Origin: Geojedonia litorea
Lineage (GTDB): Bacteria; Bacteroidota; Bacteroidia; Flavobacteriales; Flavobacteriaceae
Direction of reading: 5' to 3'
DNA: 64,000 nucleotides
NCBI RefSeq assembly: GCF_042654525.1
Contig: NZ_JBHSGP010000005.1
Span: 124,001-188,000 of the forward strand
Shown here piece after piece: positions 54,120 to 62,176 of the stretch (position 1 is its first letter; every line of letters starts with the position of its first letter). The notes under the pieces were generated by a model. The model saw only the letters and a program-made list of their open reading frames with translations. It was not told where the DNA came from and made no database searches. Position numbers and translations under genes: made by a program.

Positions 54120-54677
54120 ATGAAATTTAATACTATAAAATTAATGGCTATTGCAGTACTTGTGTCACTAGGTGCCTATAACTGCAGTAACGATGATGAT
54201 AACAATGGCCCTGATGGTCCTGATTTTTCAGGAACCTATGCTCAAGAAGATCAAATGGGTCGTCCAGCAGTAAACACCGTGTTTGTTTCTGCAGGCAGTA
54301 AAGACCAATTCAACACCACTGCGCCATCTGCGCAAGGAGTGGCTTTTCAAAGCATGTTTCAAGCTAATTTACAGGCATTAAGCCCTGCATATGCAAATCC
54401 AGGAGATCAAAATGCTTTAGGATTGGATGCAGCAACTTTTACTGCGGTATTAGCTACCGATGTATTAAGTGTGTCCCTTGACGGAACAACTACATTTTAC
54501 GATGGTACTAACGTATTAACTGGACGCGCTTTGGCTGATGATGTTATTACCGTAGAGCTTCTCTTGATTTTTGGAGGTGAAGATTTTACTGAAAACCCAG
54601 GATTATCTGATGACCATGTGGACGCTAATGATAAAGCATTTTTATCAAGCTTCCCGTATTTGGCATCTCCTTGGTAA
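54120..54677 (+). CDS. Lipoprotein, DUF4331 C-terminal half, copy 1
   Basis: A 185-residue lipoprotein (GAYNCSNDDD, Cys22), starting at the ATG at 54120; a longer frame begins in the previous gene but lacks a signal there. GRPAVNTVFVSAGSKDQFN and the end (DDHVDANDKAFLSSFPYLASP) are the closing motifs of full-length DUF4331 proteins. Both halves in adjacent genes suggest a split two-chain protein, with this half tethered by lipid. The aspartate-rich linker after Cys22 is a common lipoprotein spacer. Confidence 0.8.
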   Translation: MKFNTIKLMAIAVLVSLGAYNCSNDDDNNGPDGPDFSGTYAQEDQMGRPAVNTVFVSAGSKDQFNTTAPSAQGVAFQSMFQANLQALSPAYANPGDQNALGLDAATFTAVLATDVLSVSLDGTTTFYDGTNVLTGRALADDVITVELLLIFGGEDFTENPGLSDDHVDANDKAFLSSFPYLASPW

Positions 54678-54686
54678 ACCACAATA

Positions 54687-54716
54687 AGCACCAAAGCCTA
54701 ACAGTGCTTTGGTGCT
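54687..54716 (+). terminator. Perfect 11-bp hairpin between the two DUF4331 modules
   Basis: AGCACCAAAGC and GCTTTGGTGCT flank an 8-base loop. There is no T run after it, so it may be a processing or mRNA-stabilising hairpin rather than a terminator. It separates copy 1 from copy 2 of the two-gene module. Confidence 0.6.
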
Positions 54717-54825
54717 ATTAAACATCTAATGCCTTTTAAAGGTTTACCCAAAACCTATTCTACAGAGACCTTAACCTAAATGTGCTTGGAGAACTGAATT
54801 ATTAATAAATCAAATTTTAATTATT

Positions 54826-55509
54826 ATGAAAAACTTCAAACCAATTTTAGGAATCAGTTTGCTTTTAGTAGCTGGTTTATGTGTTATCGCCGCCGATCAT
54901 ATCGACGCACCAGCAGTAACTGGTGGCACTAGCGATATTACCGATTTTTATGCCTTTCAGGCTGAAAATCCAGACAATGTGGTCTTTGTAGCTAATGTAC
55001 AGGGGTTATTGAGCCCAGCAAACACGGGCAATGCTTCATTTGATGAAAATCTAATGATTGAATTTAATATCGATACTAACGGTGACGCCGTTGAAGATCT
55101 TGTGATTCAAGCCGTTCCAAAGAACAAAAAGATGTTCTTTTTCGGTCCCTTTAAACCCGAACAAACAGGTTTGGTGAGCACCGTAGAACCAAAGAATTTT
55201 GGTGGTTCATCTAATGTTAAGATTACACCTTTCGGATCTGAAGCCATTGTGTATACTTCCGATTTAGGAATGAAATTCTTTGCAGGTCCACGTGACGATC
55301 CTTTCTTTTTTGACTTTGGTCGATTTGTTCAGATTTTAACACCTGGCGATGATGACGGCGATGGTCAAGAAGAAGGCGCTTTCAACGATCCAGGGATGGA
55401 TACTTTTGCCGGAACCAATGTATTATCGGTTGTAGTAGAGGTGCCTAAATCCATGATTGGAGGATCAGGAAGTGTGAACACATGGGTAGAAACAAAACGT
55501 AAACAATAA
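54826..55509 (+). CDS. Exported DUF4331-type protein, N-terminal half, copy 2
   Basis: A 227-residue paralogue of the first gene in the group: ADHIDAPAVTGGTSDITDFYAF, KFFAGPRDDPFFFDFGRF, GTNVLSVVVEVPKSM and a final ETKRKQ align with it throughout. It has an extra loop with a run of acidic residues (GDDDGDGQEEG) before the last motif, which looks like a calcium-binding-type insertion, although no loop family is assigned. The two copies have similar AT-rich leaders before the ATG. Confidence 0.82.
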   Translation: MKNFKPILGISLLLVAGLCVIAADHIDAPAVTGGTSDITDFYAFQAENPDNVVFVANVQGLLSPANTGNASFDENLMIEFNIDTNGDAVEDLVIQAVPKNKKMFFFGPFKPEQTGLVSTVEPKNFGGSSNVKITPFGSEAIVYTSDLGMKFFAGPRDDPFFFDFGRFVQILTPGDDDGDGQEEGAFNDPGMDTFAGTNVLSVVVEVPKSMIGGSGSVNTWVETKRKQ

Positions 55510-55528
55510 TCTTTAAAACATTAGAATC

Positions 55529-56110
55529 ATGAAATTTAGAACTATAAAAATAGCAGCATTAAGTTTAATCGTAGCTGCGACTGCATTTAATTGCAGTAAC
55601 GAACGCATGGACAACACTTACGAGGTTGAAGGTATTGATAATGTGGGTAAAACCATTAAGGGTACCTATGTGCAAGAAGATCAAATGGCGAGACCAGCCG
55701 TAAACACGGTTTTTGTATCTAGCGGAAGCAAGGATGCTTTTAATACCACAGTGCCATCAGAACAAAAAACGTTTCAATCAAGTTTTGAAGCTAGATTGTT
55801 AGCATTAAATCCTGGATACACTACTAATGCTTTAGGATTAGACGCCGCTACCTTTACTACAGTATTGGCGACGGATGTCCTAACCCTTTCGTTAGACGGG
55901 ACCACCACCTTTTTTGATGGTACCAATGTATTAACCGGACGTGCTTTGGCCGATGATGTGATCACGGTAGAACTTATCTTGATTTTTGGTGGACCAAACG
56001 CTTTAGCGGGTAATCCAACAAATCCAGGATTGATTGATGACCATGTAGATGCTAATGATGTTGCATTTTCAACATCGTTCCCCTATTTGGCAGCGCCTCA
56101 CTTACAATAA
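55529..56110 (+). CDS. Lipoprotein, DUF4331 C-terminal half, copy 2
   Basis: A 193-residue lipoprotein (Cys22 in TAFNCSNE). ARPAVNTVFVSSGSKDAFN, TGRALADDVITVELILIFGG and IDDHVDANDVAFSTSFPYLAAPH match the other C-terminal half and the end of full-length DUF4331 proteins. The two halves have the same spacing of 19 bases in both modules, so the module was duplicated as a unit. Confidence 0.8.
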   Translation: MKFRTIKIAALSLIVAATAFNCSNERMDNTYEVEGIDNVGKTIKGTYVQEDQMARPAVNTVFVSSGSKDAFNTTVPSEQKTFQSSFEARLLALNPGYTTNALGLDAATFTTVLATDVLTLSLDGTTTFFDGTNVLTGRALADDVITVELILIFGGPNALAGNPTNPGLIDDHVDANDVAFSTSFPYLAAPHLQ

Positions 56111-56118
56111 TAATTTTC

Positions 56119-56156
56119 AACTCTGAAATACGGTCTAACAAACGTATTTCAGAGTT
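56119..56156 (+). terminator. Hairpin with 14-bp stem, probable terminator
   Basis: AACTCTGAAATACG pairs perfectly with CGTATTTCAGAGTT across a 10-base loop, followed by CTTTTAAAA. It lies after the second DUF4331 module and before the TPR lipoprotein gene, so part of the transcript may end here. Confidence 0.7.
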
Positions 56157-56183
56157 CTTTTAAAAACTCTAAAAAACAAAACA

Positions 56184-57473
56184 ATGAAAACAAATATTAC
56201 CTTAATCATTTTAGCTTTAGCAACACTATTTAGTTGTAACACTACAACAGAACCCATTACAAACCCTAATGATTATAATGCCTATTTAGAAGCTTCAGAT
56301 AAAGAAGCTTTAGAATTGGCTCTAAACGATAAAAACTTTTGGGAACAAAAATTATCAGACCATCCAGACCAATTTCCTTACGCCTCTAAATTAGGTGCCT
56401 CCTATTCGCATTTGTTTGCCCAAACTGGCAAAATTGATTATTTGATTAGTTCTGAAACCTATTTGAGACAGGTTGTAGAAGCTACTAATTATAAAGATCC
56501 TGGAGCATTAAAATCTTTAGCTGCCAATTATATTTCGCAGCATAAATTTAAAGAGGCTTTAGAGTTGTTGAGTAAAGCCGAGTTAATAGGTGACACTCTA
56601 GAAGGCACTCAAAAAATGCTGTTTGATGTGTACCTAGAATTGGGTAATTATGAATTGGCTAAAATGTACCTTGATACATTTAAAAACTTTAGTGACTTCG
56701 ACTACTTGATCCGTCTTTCCAAATGGAGTGACCATCAAGGCAATTTAGATGCCGCCATCAAGTATATGGAACAGGCTATGGTTATTGCCGAGTCGTCTAA
56801 CTTACCGGCAATCAAGAAATGGGCCTATACCAATATTGCCGATTTTTATGGCCATGCCGGATTGATAAACAAATCTTACCAACATTATTTAAAGGCTTTG
56901 GCATTAGATCCTCATGATGCTTATGCCAAAAAAGGGATTGCCTGGATTGCCTATTCCTATGAGAAAAATCCCGAAGAAGCCCTTCGTATTTTAAATAAAG
57001 TCACAGAAAATTACCAGGCACCAGATTATTATCTTTTGAAAGCCGAAATCGCCGATTATATGGGTGATACTGCTTTAAAAAATACACAGCTGGCCTTATA
57101 CAAAACAGCAGTTGAAGATGCTGCCTATGGCGCTATGTATAACAAATACAACGTCCTGCTTTATACCGATGAAGAACAAGCTATCGACCAAGCACTGGCG
57201 ATTGCTCGAATTGAAGTAGAACATCGACCAACACCAGAATCTTATGATCTATTGGCTTGGGCACTTTTTAAAAATGGCAACACCAACGCTGCCTTAATTA
57301 TTGTAAATGATCATATTATCAATAAAACTTTTGAGCCGGCTATTTTATATCATGTGGCAGAAATTTACAAAGCAACAGGCAACTATGCGGCCGTAAAACC
57401 ACTCAAAAAGGAATTATTGGGCAGTCTGTACGAATTAGGACCTACTATGAATCAAAATATTCAACAATTATAA
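56184..57473 (+). CDS. TPR lipoprotein
   Basis: A 429-residue lipoprotein (LFSCNT, Cys18). Helical repeats run through most of the length, including KLGASYSHLFAQTGKIDYLI, KYMEQAMVIAESSNLPAI, HYLKALALDPHDAYAKKGIA and ALDQALAIARIEVEHRPTPE-like units. It lies directly behind the DUF4331 modules on the same strand and may form a surface or periplasmic complex with them. The family has no known function. Confidence 0.78.
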   Translation: MKTNITLIILALATLFSCNTTTEPITNPNDYNAYLEASDKEALELALNDKNFWEQKLSDHPDQFPYASKLGASYSHLFAQTGKIDYLISSETYLRQVVEATNYKDPGALKSLAANYISQHKFKEALELLSKAELIGDTLEGTQKMLFDVYLELGNYELAKMYLDTFKNFSDFDYLIRLSKWSDHQGNLDAAIKYMEQAMVIAESSNLPAIKKWAYTNIADFYGHAGLINKSYQHYLKALALDPHDAYAKKGIAWIAYSYEKNPEEALRILNKVTENYQAPDYYLLKAEIADYMGDTALKNTQLALYKTAVEDAAYGAMYNKYNVLLYTDEEQAIDQALAIARIEVEHRPTPESYDLLAWALFKNGNTNAALIIVNDHIINKTFEPAILYHVAEIYKATGNYAAVKPLKKELLGSLYELGPTMNQNIQQL

Positions 57474-57483
57474 ATCTAACATT

Positions 57484-57993
57484 ATGAAACTTAAAGTAGT
57501 GTATCTCATCATGTTGTTATGTTCTCTTGAACATGGCTTTGCTCAAGAGCAGGAACTCCCTGTATTTGGTGTTTCTGGATCTATGTATCTCATGCCCATA
57601 TCAGAGACCAGTCCTGCTGTATTCAATGCGCCGGAATTATCAGCACAACAGCCTTTTCAAGTACTAACGTTTACTGATAATCCATTTAATCTAGGACTAT
57701 TTACAACTGAATTCAATGCTATGAATATGGGTATGAACCTGCGATTAGAAGATGAGTTACCCTACGAAAATACAGGATATGTCTATTCAGGATTTTACTA
57801 TTTAGATATGAGTATTAATTATAGTTTGGGTGCTTTTGACCTGTCCTTTTTAGTGGAAAACCTTTTTGGTCTCCAAACACGCGATGTAAGCATTACTCCT
57901 GAAGTGATGCAACAGCATGGGGTTTATAAAGAAGTGGTGTTGGTCTATGATTCTCCATTTTTGGTGAGTGCGGGCATCAGCTTTAGTTTTTAA
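57484..57993 (+). CDS. Small exported beta-barrel-like protein
   Basis: A 169-residue protein with a signal peptide (MKLKVVYLIMLLCSLEHGFA) and an end typical of outer membrane barrels: GAFDLSFLVENLFGLQTRDV and VSAGISFSF with the last residue Phe. The alternating pattern of the last strands resembles the C-terminal strands of TonB-dependent receptors, but the protein is far too short to be one and may be a small barrel or a remnant. It ends the DUF4331 group. Confidence 0.6.
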   Translation: MKLKVVYLIMLLCSLEHGFAQEQELPVFGVSGSMYLMPISETSPAVFNAPELSAQQPFQVLTFTDNPFNLGLFTTEFNAMNMGMNLRLEDELPYENTGYVYSGFYYLDMSINYSLGAFDLSFLVENLFGLQTRDVSITPEVMQQHGVYKEVVLVYDSPFLVSAGISFSF

Positions 57994-58040
57994 ATGATCA
58001 TGCACTAAATAAAAGTATTCTGCCTAACCTACGAAAGTTT

Positions 58041-58068
58041 ACCATACCTATGCTATGGTATTTTTAGA
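58041..58068. terminator. Bidirectional terminator-like hairpin
   Basis: ACCATA pairs with TATGGT (7-base loop), followed by TTTTTAGAGTTTTTTT on the plus strand. It lies between two convergent genes and would end the DUF4331-group transcript. Confidence 0.6.
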
Positions 58069-58083
58069 GTTTTTTTGTTAGTT

Positions 58084-58119
58084 GAAAGTGGCCCAATCAC
58101 CCAGTGGTTGGGCGCTTTC
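58084..58119. terminator. GC-rich hairpin, second terminator-like element
   Basis: GAAAG, then GCCCAA, pairs with TTGGGC and CTTTC with a one- or two-base bulge, over the loop TCACCCAGTGG. It lies between the barrel-like gene and the DUF4386 gene, where both transcripts converge. Confidence 0.6.
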
Positions 58120-58143
58120 TATTTTAATGTGCGCTATAACGTG

Positions 58144-58770
58144 TTAATTGCCTTTTCCACCTTTGACCAACAACCAAATGGCTAATGAGAGTTCACCAAT
58201 GATACTTGGTATGGCTACTAAAGCCAAAAAGAGACTGCTATAGGCATCATAATTAGTCAACATCAAATGTGCCACCGTATCCAACATATACATTAATCCC
58301 GCAATGACCAGAAATAAAGCAATAACTTTGGGCTTTCCAATAATCTTTGCAAGTAGCATTAAATGGATGCCGAAGAAAAAGAGTCCAAGCAACCAGATGG
58401 TATTAAAAGTATCTACCTGCTTGATGATAGCTTCAGCAGTTGTAGATACCAATACTTGTTGCAATGCAAATAGGGCAACACCCATGATCGCGGCGTGCAT
58501 GAGTCTAAAATAGGTGCTTAATCGTGATAAAACATGTTCCTTGAACAGTTCATAGAGTGCCCAGGCGATAATGACGTCTAATGCCACCGTCACCATAAAG
58601 GCCAAAATACCCCAGCGCACCATAAGGTGGTTATCTTGTAGTGATGCTAAAGGATCGTTAAGTAGGGCTTCTAAAACAAAAAAGTTAGCAAATATCGCTG
58701 TGAAAAATATACTTAGGTAACTTAAGCCTATAATCTTAGCGAGTGTTCGTGTGTTCATACCTGTCGCCAT
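58144..58770 (-). CDS. DUF4386 family membrane protein
   Basis: A 208-residue protein with six membrane spans. The start TRTLAKIIGLSYLSIFFTAI (about 7-26) and FGIHLMLLAKIIGKPKVI match the DUF4386 family of small integral membrane proteins. No catalytic residues are known. It lies after the DUF6090-type genes, 32 bases downstream and on the same strand, so cotranscription is possible. Confidence 0.78.
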   Translation of the reverse strand: MATGMNTRTLAKIIGLSYLSIFFTAIFANFFVLEALLNDPLASLQDNHLMVRWGILAFMVTVALDVIIAWALYELFKEHVLSRLSTYFRLMHAAIMGVALFALQQVLVSTTAEAIIKQVDTFNTIWLLGLFFFGIHLMLLAKIIGKPKVIALFLVIAGLMYMLDTVAHLMLTNYDAYSSLFLALVAIPSIIGELSLAIWLLVKGGKGN

Positions 58771-58802
58771 GTTAGTTTAGTGTTGTACTCAAATTAGTTT
58801 TC

Positions 58803-59591
58803 TTAATTTTCAATTTCTTTTTCTAATATGTTTAGCATATTTAAGATGCGATCTCTTAAGGTTTGTGACTGTATATTAGTCACCAGATTAAAAGTAATAG
58901 CTTGACTAATGAGCCCTTCTAATTCAACATCGTTAAGGACTTCTTTTAAGTCGAGCTCTTTTTTTGTTGATTTTATAGTGAATTTAGAGCTAGTTTTCTT
59001 GTCCAAGGCTTCAGTTGGGGTATAGCCATTTTTCCATAAAATATCATTTACATTTCTAGAGACTCCTAGTCTGTTGTAGCATGGGATTATAATTTCACTT
59101 CTGAATTTTTTATACTCCAATTCCAGTTCTTGTACCTGATAGACTTCAGTAGACCAATTGGATAAAATTCGAACTAATTCTTGATTTCGTATAAGACGTA
59201 AATTCTCTGAACCAACAATGTCGTTCTTAATAGGGTCAAATGTAGGGTCTCTTAACAGTTTCCAAAGTGAATTATAAAACACCTCTTCATTAATCTGTTC
59301 TGGATGATCAATTTGTTGGAGTAATTGGTTACAGGCCTCGAGTCCCTCATTACGCATCAGTACTTTCTCATCGAGTTGCGCCAAATTACTTTGGTATTCA
59401 TTGTAGAGTTGTTTAAGTATGGTTTGCTCCTTGGCCAAATTCTTTTGTTGTTCATTCCAATTATTAATTTGAAGGGCGATCAATATCCCTATTACCACAA
59501 GAATAATTTCGCCTATGGCGTAAATGAGGTATTTACTGAATTTACTTTGGTTTAGAAGTTGATGACGGAGTTTTCTGAAGATTTTAATCAT
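58803..59591 (-). CDS. DUF6090-type membrane protein, 1 of 5 (last in order of transcription)
   Basis: A 262-residue protein from the ATG at 59591 (MIKIFRKLRHQLLNQSKF); the upstream TTG would extend it into the previous gene. The near-N-terminal span and the motif YAIGEIILVVIGILIALQI match the other four. A coiled-coil-like region follows, then a central part with ENLRLIRNQELVRILSNW, the short-type family motif. It overlaps the preceding gene by 8 bases. No function is known for this family. Confidence 0.8.
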   Translation of the reverse strand: MIKIFRKLRHQLLNQSKFSKYLIYAIGEIILVVIGILIALQINNWNEQQKNLAKEQTILKQLYNEYQSNLAQLDEKVLMRNEGLEACNQLLQQIDHPEQINEEVFYNSLWKLLRDPTFDPIKNDIVGSENLRLIRNQELVRILSNWSTEVYQVQELELEYKKFRSEIIIPCYNRLGVSRNVNDILWKNGYTPTEALDKKTSSKFTIKSTKKELDLKEVLNDVELEGLISQAITFNLVTNIQSQTLRDRILNMLNILEKEIEN

Positions 59592-60354
59592 GTATATGAG
59601 ATTCAATAAGTTGTAAAGTATCGGTTAAATAATTTTCAAACACCTTGTAGGAGTTAAGGGTGTACATATAATTTAAAGCATTGTTATAGACTTCATTTTC
59701 AAAAGTAACGGTTCTAATCGTTTTGTTATAATCCAATTTGAAATTAGATTTTGCAATGGGTTTTAACTTTAGATCGTCTTCAAAAAAATCGGGATTCGAC
59801 ATATTTCTTAACAGGGCTTTGTTAGTTAAGGAAGGAATAAAGAAGTCGAATAAATAGTCTCTGTATATGGTTATATCATCTTCAGTATCGGTTTGGTAAT
59901 AGGACCAATTAGAGAGTTGGTATTTCAATGTCGCATCTTTTATAAGGTTAATGGATCCTGTACTACGCATTTCGTCTATGGCGCCTGTAACGATATCCAG
60001 CGACATGGTTTTATTGATGATTACATCTAATAAGTGTTCAATTTCACTGGGGTTAATGGGGTCATCGTTTCTAATTATTTCAAGGAGCTCGGCCGAGGCC
60101 TCATAGGCTTCCGAAAAATTGGTAAAAGCGAATTGCGCAGTACTGATATTGGTTTGAAAGTCGGTTTGAAGATTCTTTAACATGGCCTGCTCTCTAATTC
60201 TGTCCTTACGTAACTCGTTCCAATTGTTAATTTGTAAGGCCAACAAAATCCCGATCACCACCAAAATAATTTCGCCAATAGCATAAAAGAGGTATTTACT
60301 AAATTTGTTTTGGGTAAGGAGTTGTTGACGGAGTTTTCTAAAGATTTTAATCAT
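59584..60354 (-). CDS. DUF6090-type membrane protein, 2 of 5
   Basis: A 256-residue paralogue with MIKIFRKLRQQLLTQNKFSK, YAIGEIILVVIGILLALQI and GSINLIKDATLKYQLSNW. Of the five genes it is closest to its downstream neighbour. The single N-terminal span puts most of the protein on one side, probably the cytoplasm by the positive-inside rule for the basic N-terminus, which puts the long C-terminal part in the periplasm. Confidence 0.8.
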   Translation of the reverse strand: MIKIFRKLRQQLLTQNKFSKYLFYAIGEIILVVIGILLALQINNWNELRKDRIREQAMLKNLQTDFQTNISTAQFAFTNFSEAYEASAELLEIIRNDDPINPSEIEHLLDVIINKTMSLDIVTGAIDEMRSTGSINLIKDATLKYQLSNWSYYQTDTEDDITIYRDYLFDFFIPSLTNKALLRNMSNPDFFEDDLKLKPIAKSNFKLDYNKTIRTVTFENEVYNNALNYMYTLNSYKVFENYLTDTLQLIESHIHD

Positions 60355-60402
60355 TTGGCGGATGGTTGTTTTTAAGTACGTGTTAGGGTCGTTACAAATT
60401 CA

Positions 60403-61131
60403 TTATAGTTTAGCTTCTAAATACTTTTCAATATCCGAAATTAATAAATCAATGTCTTTGATGGTTCGGTTAAAAAAAGCAATATGATTTTTCTCTAAAG
60501 TAATGTATCTATAATTGACAATGTTTTTGTAGTAGCTGTCCTTCCAAATTTGATCATAGTTTATAGGATGCGCAGAAACCGAAAACTCAATATTCTTGAA
60601 ATGCCTTAAGTAATAGGGCCTTATTAGTTCATTAACGTGTAGTTCAAAATTTTCTAGCCCCATAATCTCTGCATAATTATCCTCAAATAGAACCACTACT
60701 TTTTCTCTGATGTTTTCATCTTTTATCAGTTGAATACCAGAAGTTTTTAAATCTTCATAAAATGCTTTGTTTAATTTGATGTTCTTCATTCCATACACGG
60801 GTCCAAATAAAGTATCGAGTTCAGGGTTATATTTATGTTGCGGATGTTCTAATAGGCGCTCTAATGTTTTAATGGACCTTTGGATTTGAACTAGATTATT
60901 AAGTTCAGCTTTCATCTTGTTTTTATCTATAGCTAAACCTTCTTTTAATTGCAGCAGAATTTTAGTTTCTTGTGCTTTATCCTTTTGATGACTATTCCAA
61001 TTATTAATAGATAAGGCAATTAAAATTCCAATTACTACAAGCACAATTTCGCCTATGGCATATTTAAGGTATTTTGATGTTTTTCCTGTTTCCATAAGGT
61101 TGCGTCTTAAATGTCTATAGAATTTTATCAT
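60403..61131 (-). CDS. DUF6090-type membrane protein, 3 of 5
   Basis: A 242-residue paralogue: MIKFYRHLRRNLMETGKTSK, YAIGEIVLVVIGILIALSI and SGIQLIKDENIREKVVVLFE. It is the shortest of the set and has the most divergent N-terminus. A 48-base gap separates it from the next. Confidence 0.8.
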   Translation of the reverse strand: MIKFYRHLRRNLMETGKTSKYLKYAIGEIVLVVIGILIALSINNWNSHQKDKAQETKILLQLKEGLAIDKNKMKAELNNLVQIQRSIKTLERLLEHPQHKYNPELDTLFGPVYGMKNIKLNKAFYEDLKTSGIQLIKDENIREKVVVLFEDNYAEIMGLENFELHVNELIRPYYLRHFKNIEFSVSAHPINYDQIWKDSYYKNIVNYRYITLEKNHIAFFNRTIKDIDLLISDIEKYLEAKL

Positions 61132-61149
61132 GACTTAAGTGTTAATTGC

Positions 61150-62172
61150 TCAATCTTCCTTTCTGTAAGTGGTTGCTTCATGCCCTTCATATTCCGTGAG
61201 AGTAATAGCTCCTGTTCCACTAATTTTATTAAAACGATAATATCTATTTTTTGGATTAATTGGAAAGAAAACCTGTTTAGAACTTAAACCTAAAAGCGGA
61301 TTACCCTCTTCTCCTTTACTTTTCAATAAAAGAAATTCTTCTTTTAACGAAATATTAATTTTGGCGTCTGGAAGAGAGTCGTTTACATAATCACCTTCAT
61401 ATTCCACAAGAGCCTTATAGTCAATGATAAATTTCAAAGAGTCTGTAGATTTATGCAAGATTGAAGCTATTTCTTCATAAGCTTTAATAGCAAAAAATCT
61501 GTACCAACCTATAAAGACTTGATGGGTAAAAGCTTCACCCTTAAAGCGCTTGACTTTATTTTTATATTTATAATTATTTAATCTATAATCTATAGCCGCT
61601 TTACTTATTTTATAATTGGGCTCATTATACCAATCATAGTTTTGCTCAAAATCGTCAAGATTTTTTTTCACAAGATCCCAAACCATATTATTATATATTT
61701 CAATATGGGGTTTCAATCTATTGTGCAATGTATCTAAAACACCTAAAGTTTTATTGTATTTATCTGGTATAGCATCTATATTAGACATTAATAAATTATA
61801 AGCCTTATTAGAAGTATCAAAATTTGAAAAAGAAGTCGCTACTCTCCATAATAAAGTACTGCCTTCATTTTCATAATCATCATAAGTTAAATTGGTATTT
61901 AAAACCAAACTCGATAATGAATCTGTTATTCTATAACTACTAATCATTTCTGTACTTTGATTAATATCATTTTCAAGCTCTACTAAAACATCTTCAAAAA
62001 TAGCATCAATTTTTGCTTCGGCTTTTTTTTGCTCACTGCGTTGATTGAGATTTAAAGCAATGAGAATACCAATAATAACGAGTATGATTTCGCCAATAGC
62101 ATAGAGCAAATACTTGCCTATTTTGTTTTTGGTGAGTAAGTTTTGACGGATTTTTCTAAAGAATTTTATCAT
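61150..62172 (-). CDS. DUF6090-type membrane protein with C-terminal beta domain, 4 of 5
   Basis: A 340-residue paralogue starting MIKFFRKIRQNLLTKNKIGK with YAIGEIILVIIGILIALNL. The middle has LMSNIDAIPDKY, YRLNNYKYKNKVKRF and AYEEIASILHKSTD. The last 75 residues (YEGDYVNDSLPDAKINISL, TLTEYEGHEATTYR) form an extra beta-rich domain that resembles the DUF3471 lipocalin-like fold and is absent from the three shorter copies. Confidence 0.8.
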   Translation of the reverse strand: MIKFFRKIRQNLLTKNKIGKYLLYAIGEIILVIIGILIALNLNQRSEQKKAEAKIDAIFEDVLVELENDINQSTEMISSYRITDSLSSLVLNTNLTYDDYENEGSTLLWRVATSFSNFDTSNKAYNLLMSNIDAIPDKYNKTLGVLDTLHNRLKPHIEIYNNMVWDLVKKNLDDFEQNYDWYNEPNYKISKAAIDYRLNNYKYKNKVKRFKGEAFTHQVFIGWYRFFAIKAYEEIASILHKSTDSLKFIIDYKALVEYEGDYVNDSLPDAKINISLKEEFLLLKSKGEEGNPLLGLSSKQVFFPINPKNRYYRFNKISGTGAITLTEYEGHEATTYRKED

Positions 62173-62176
62173 AACT

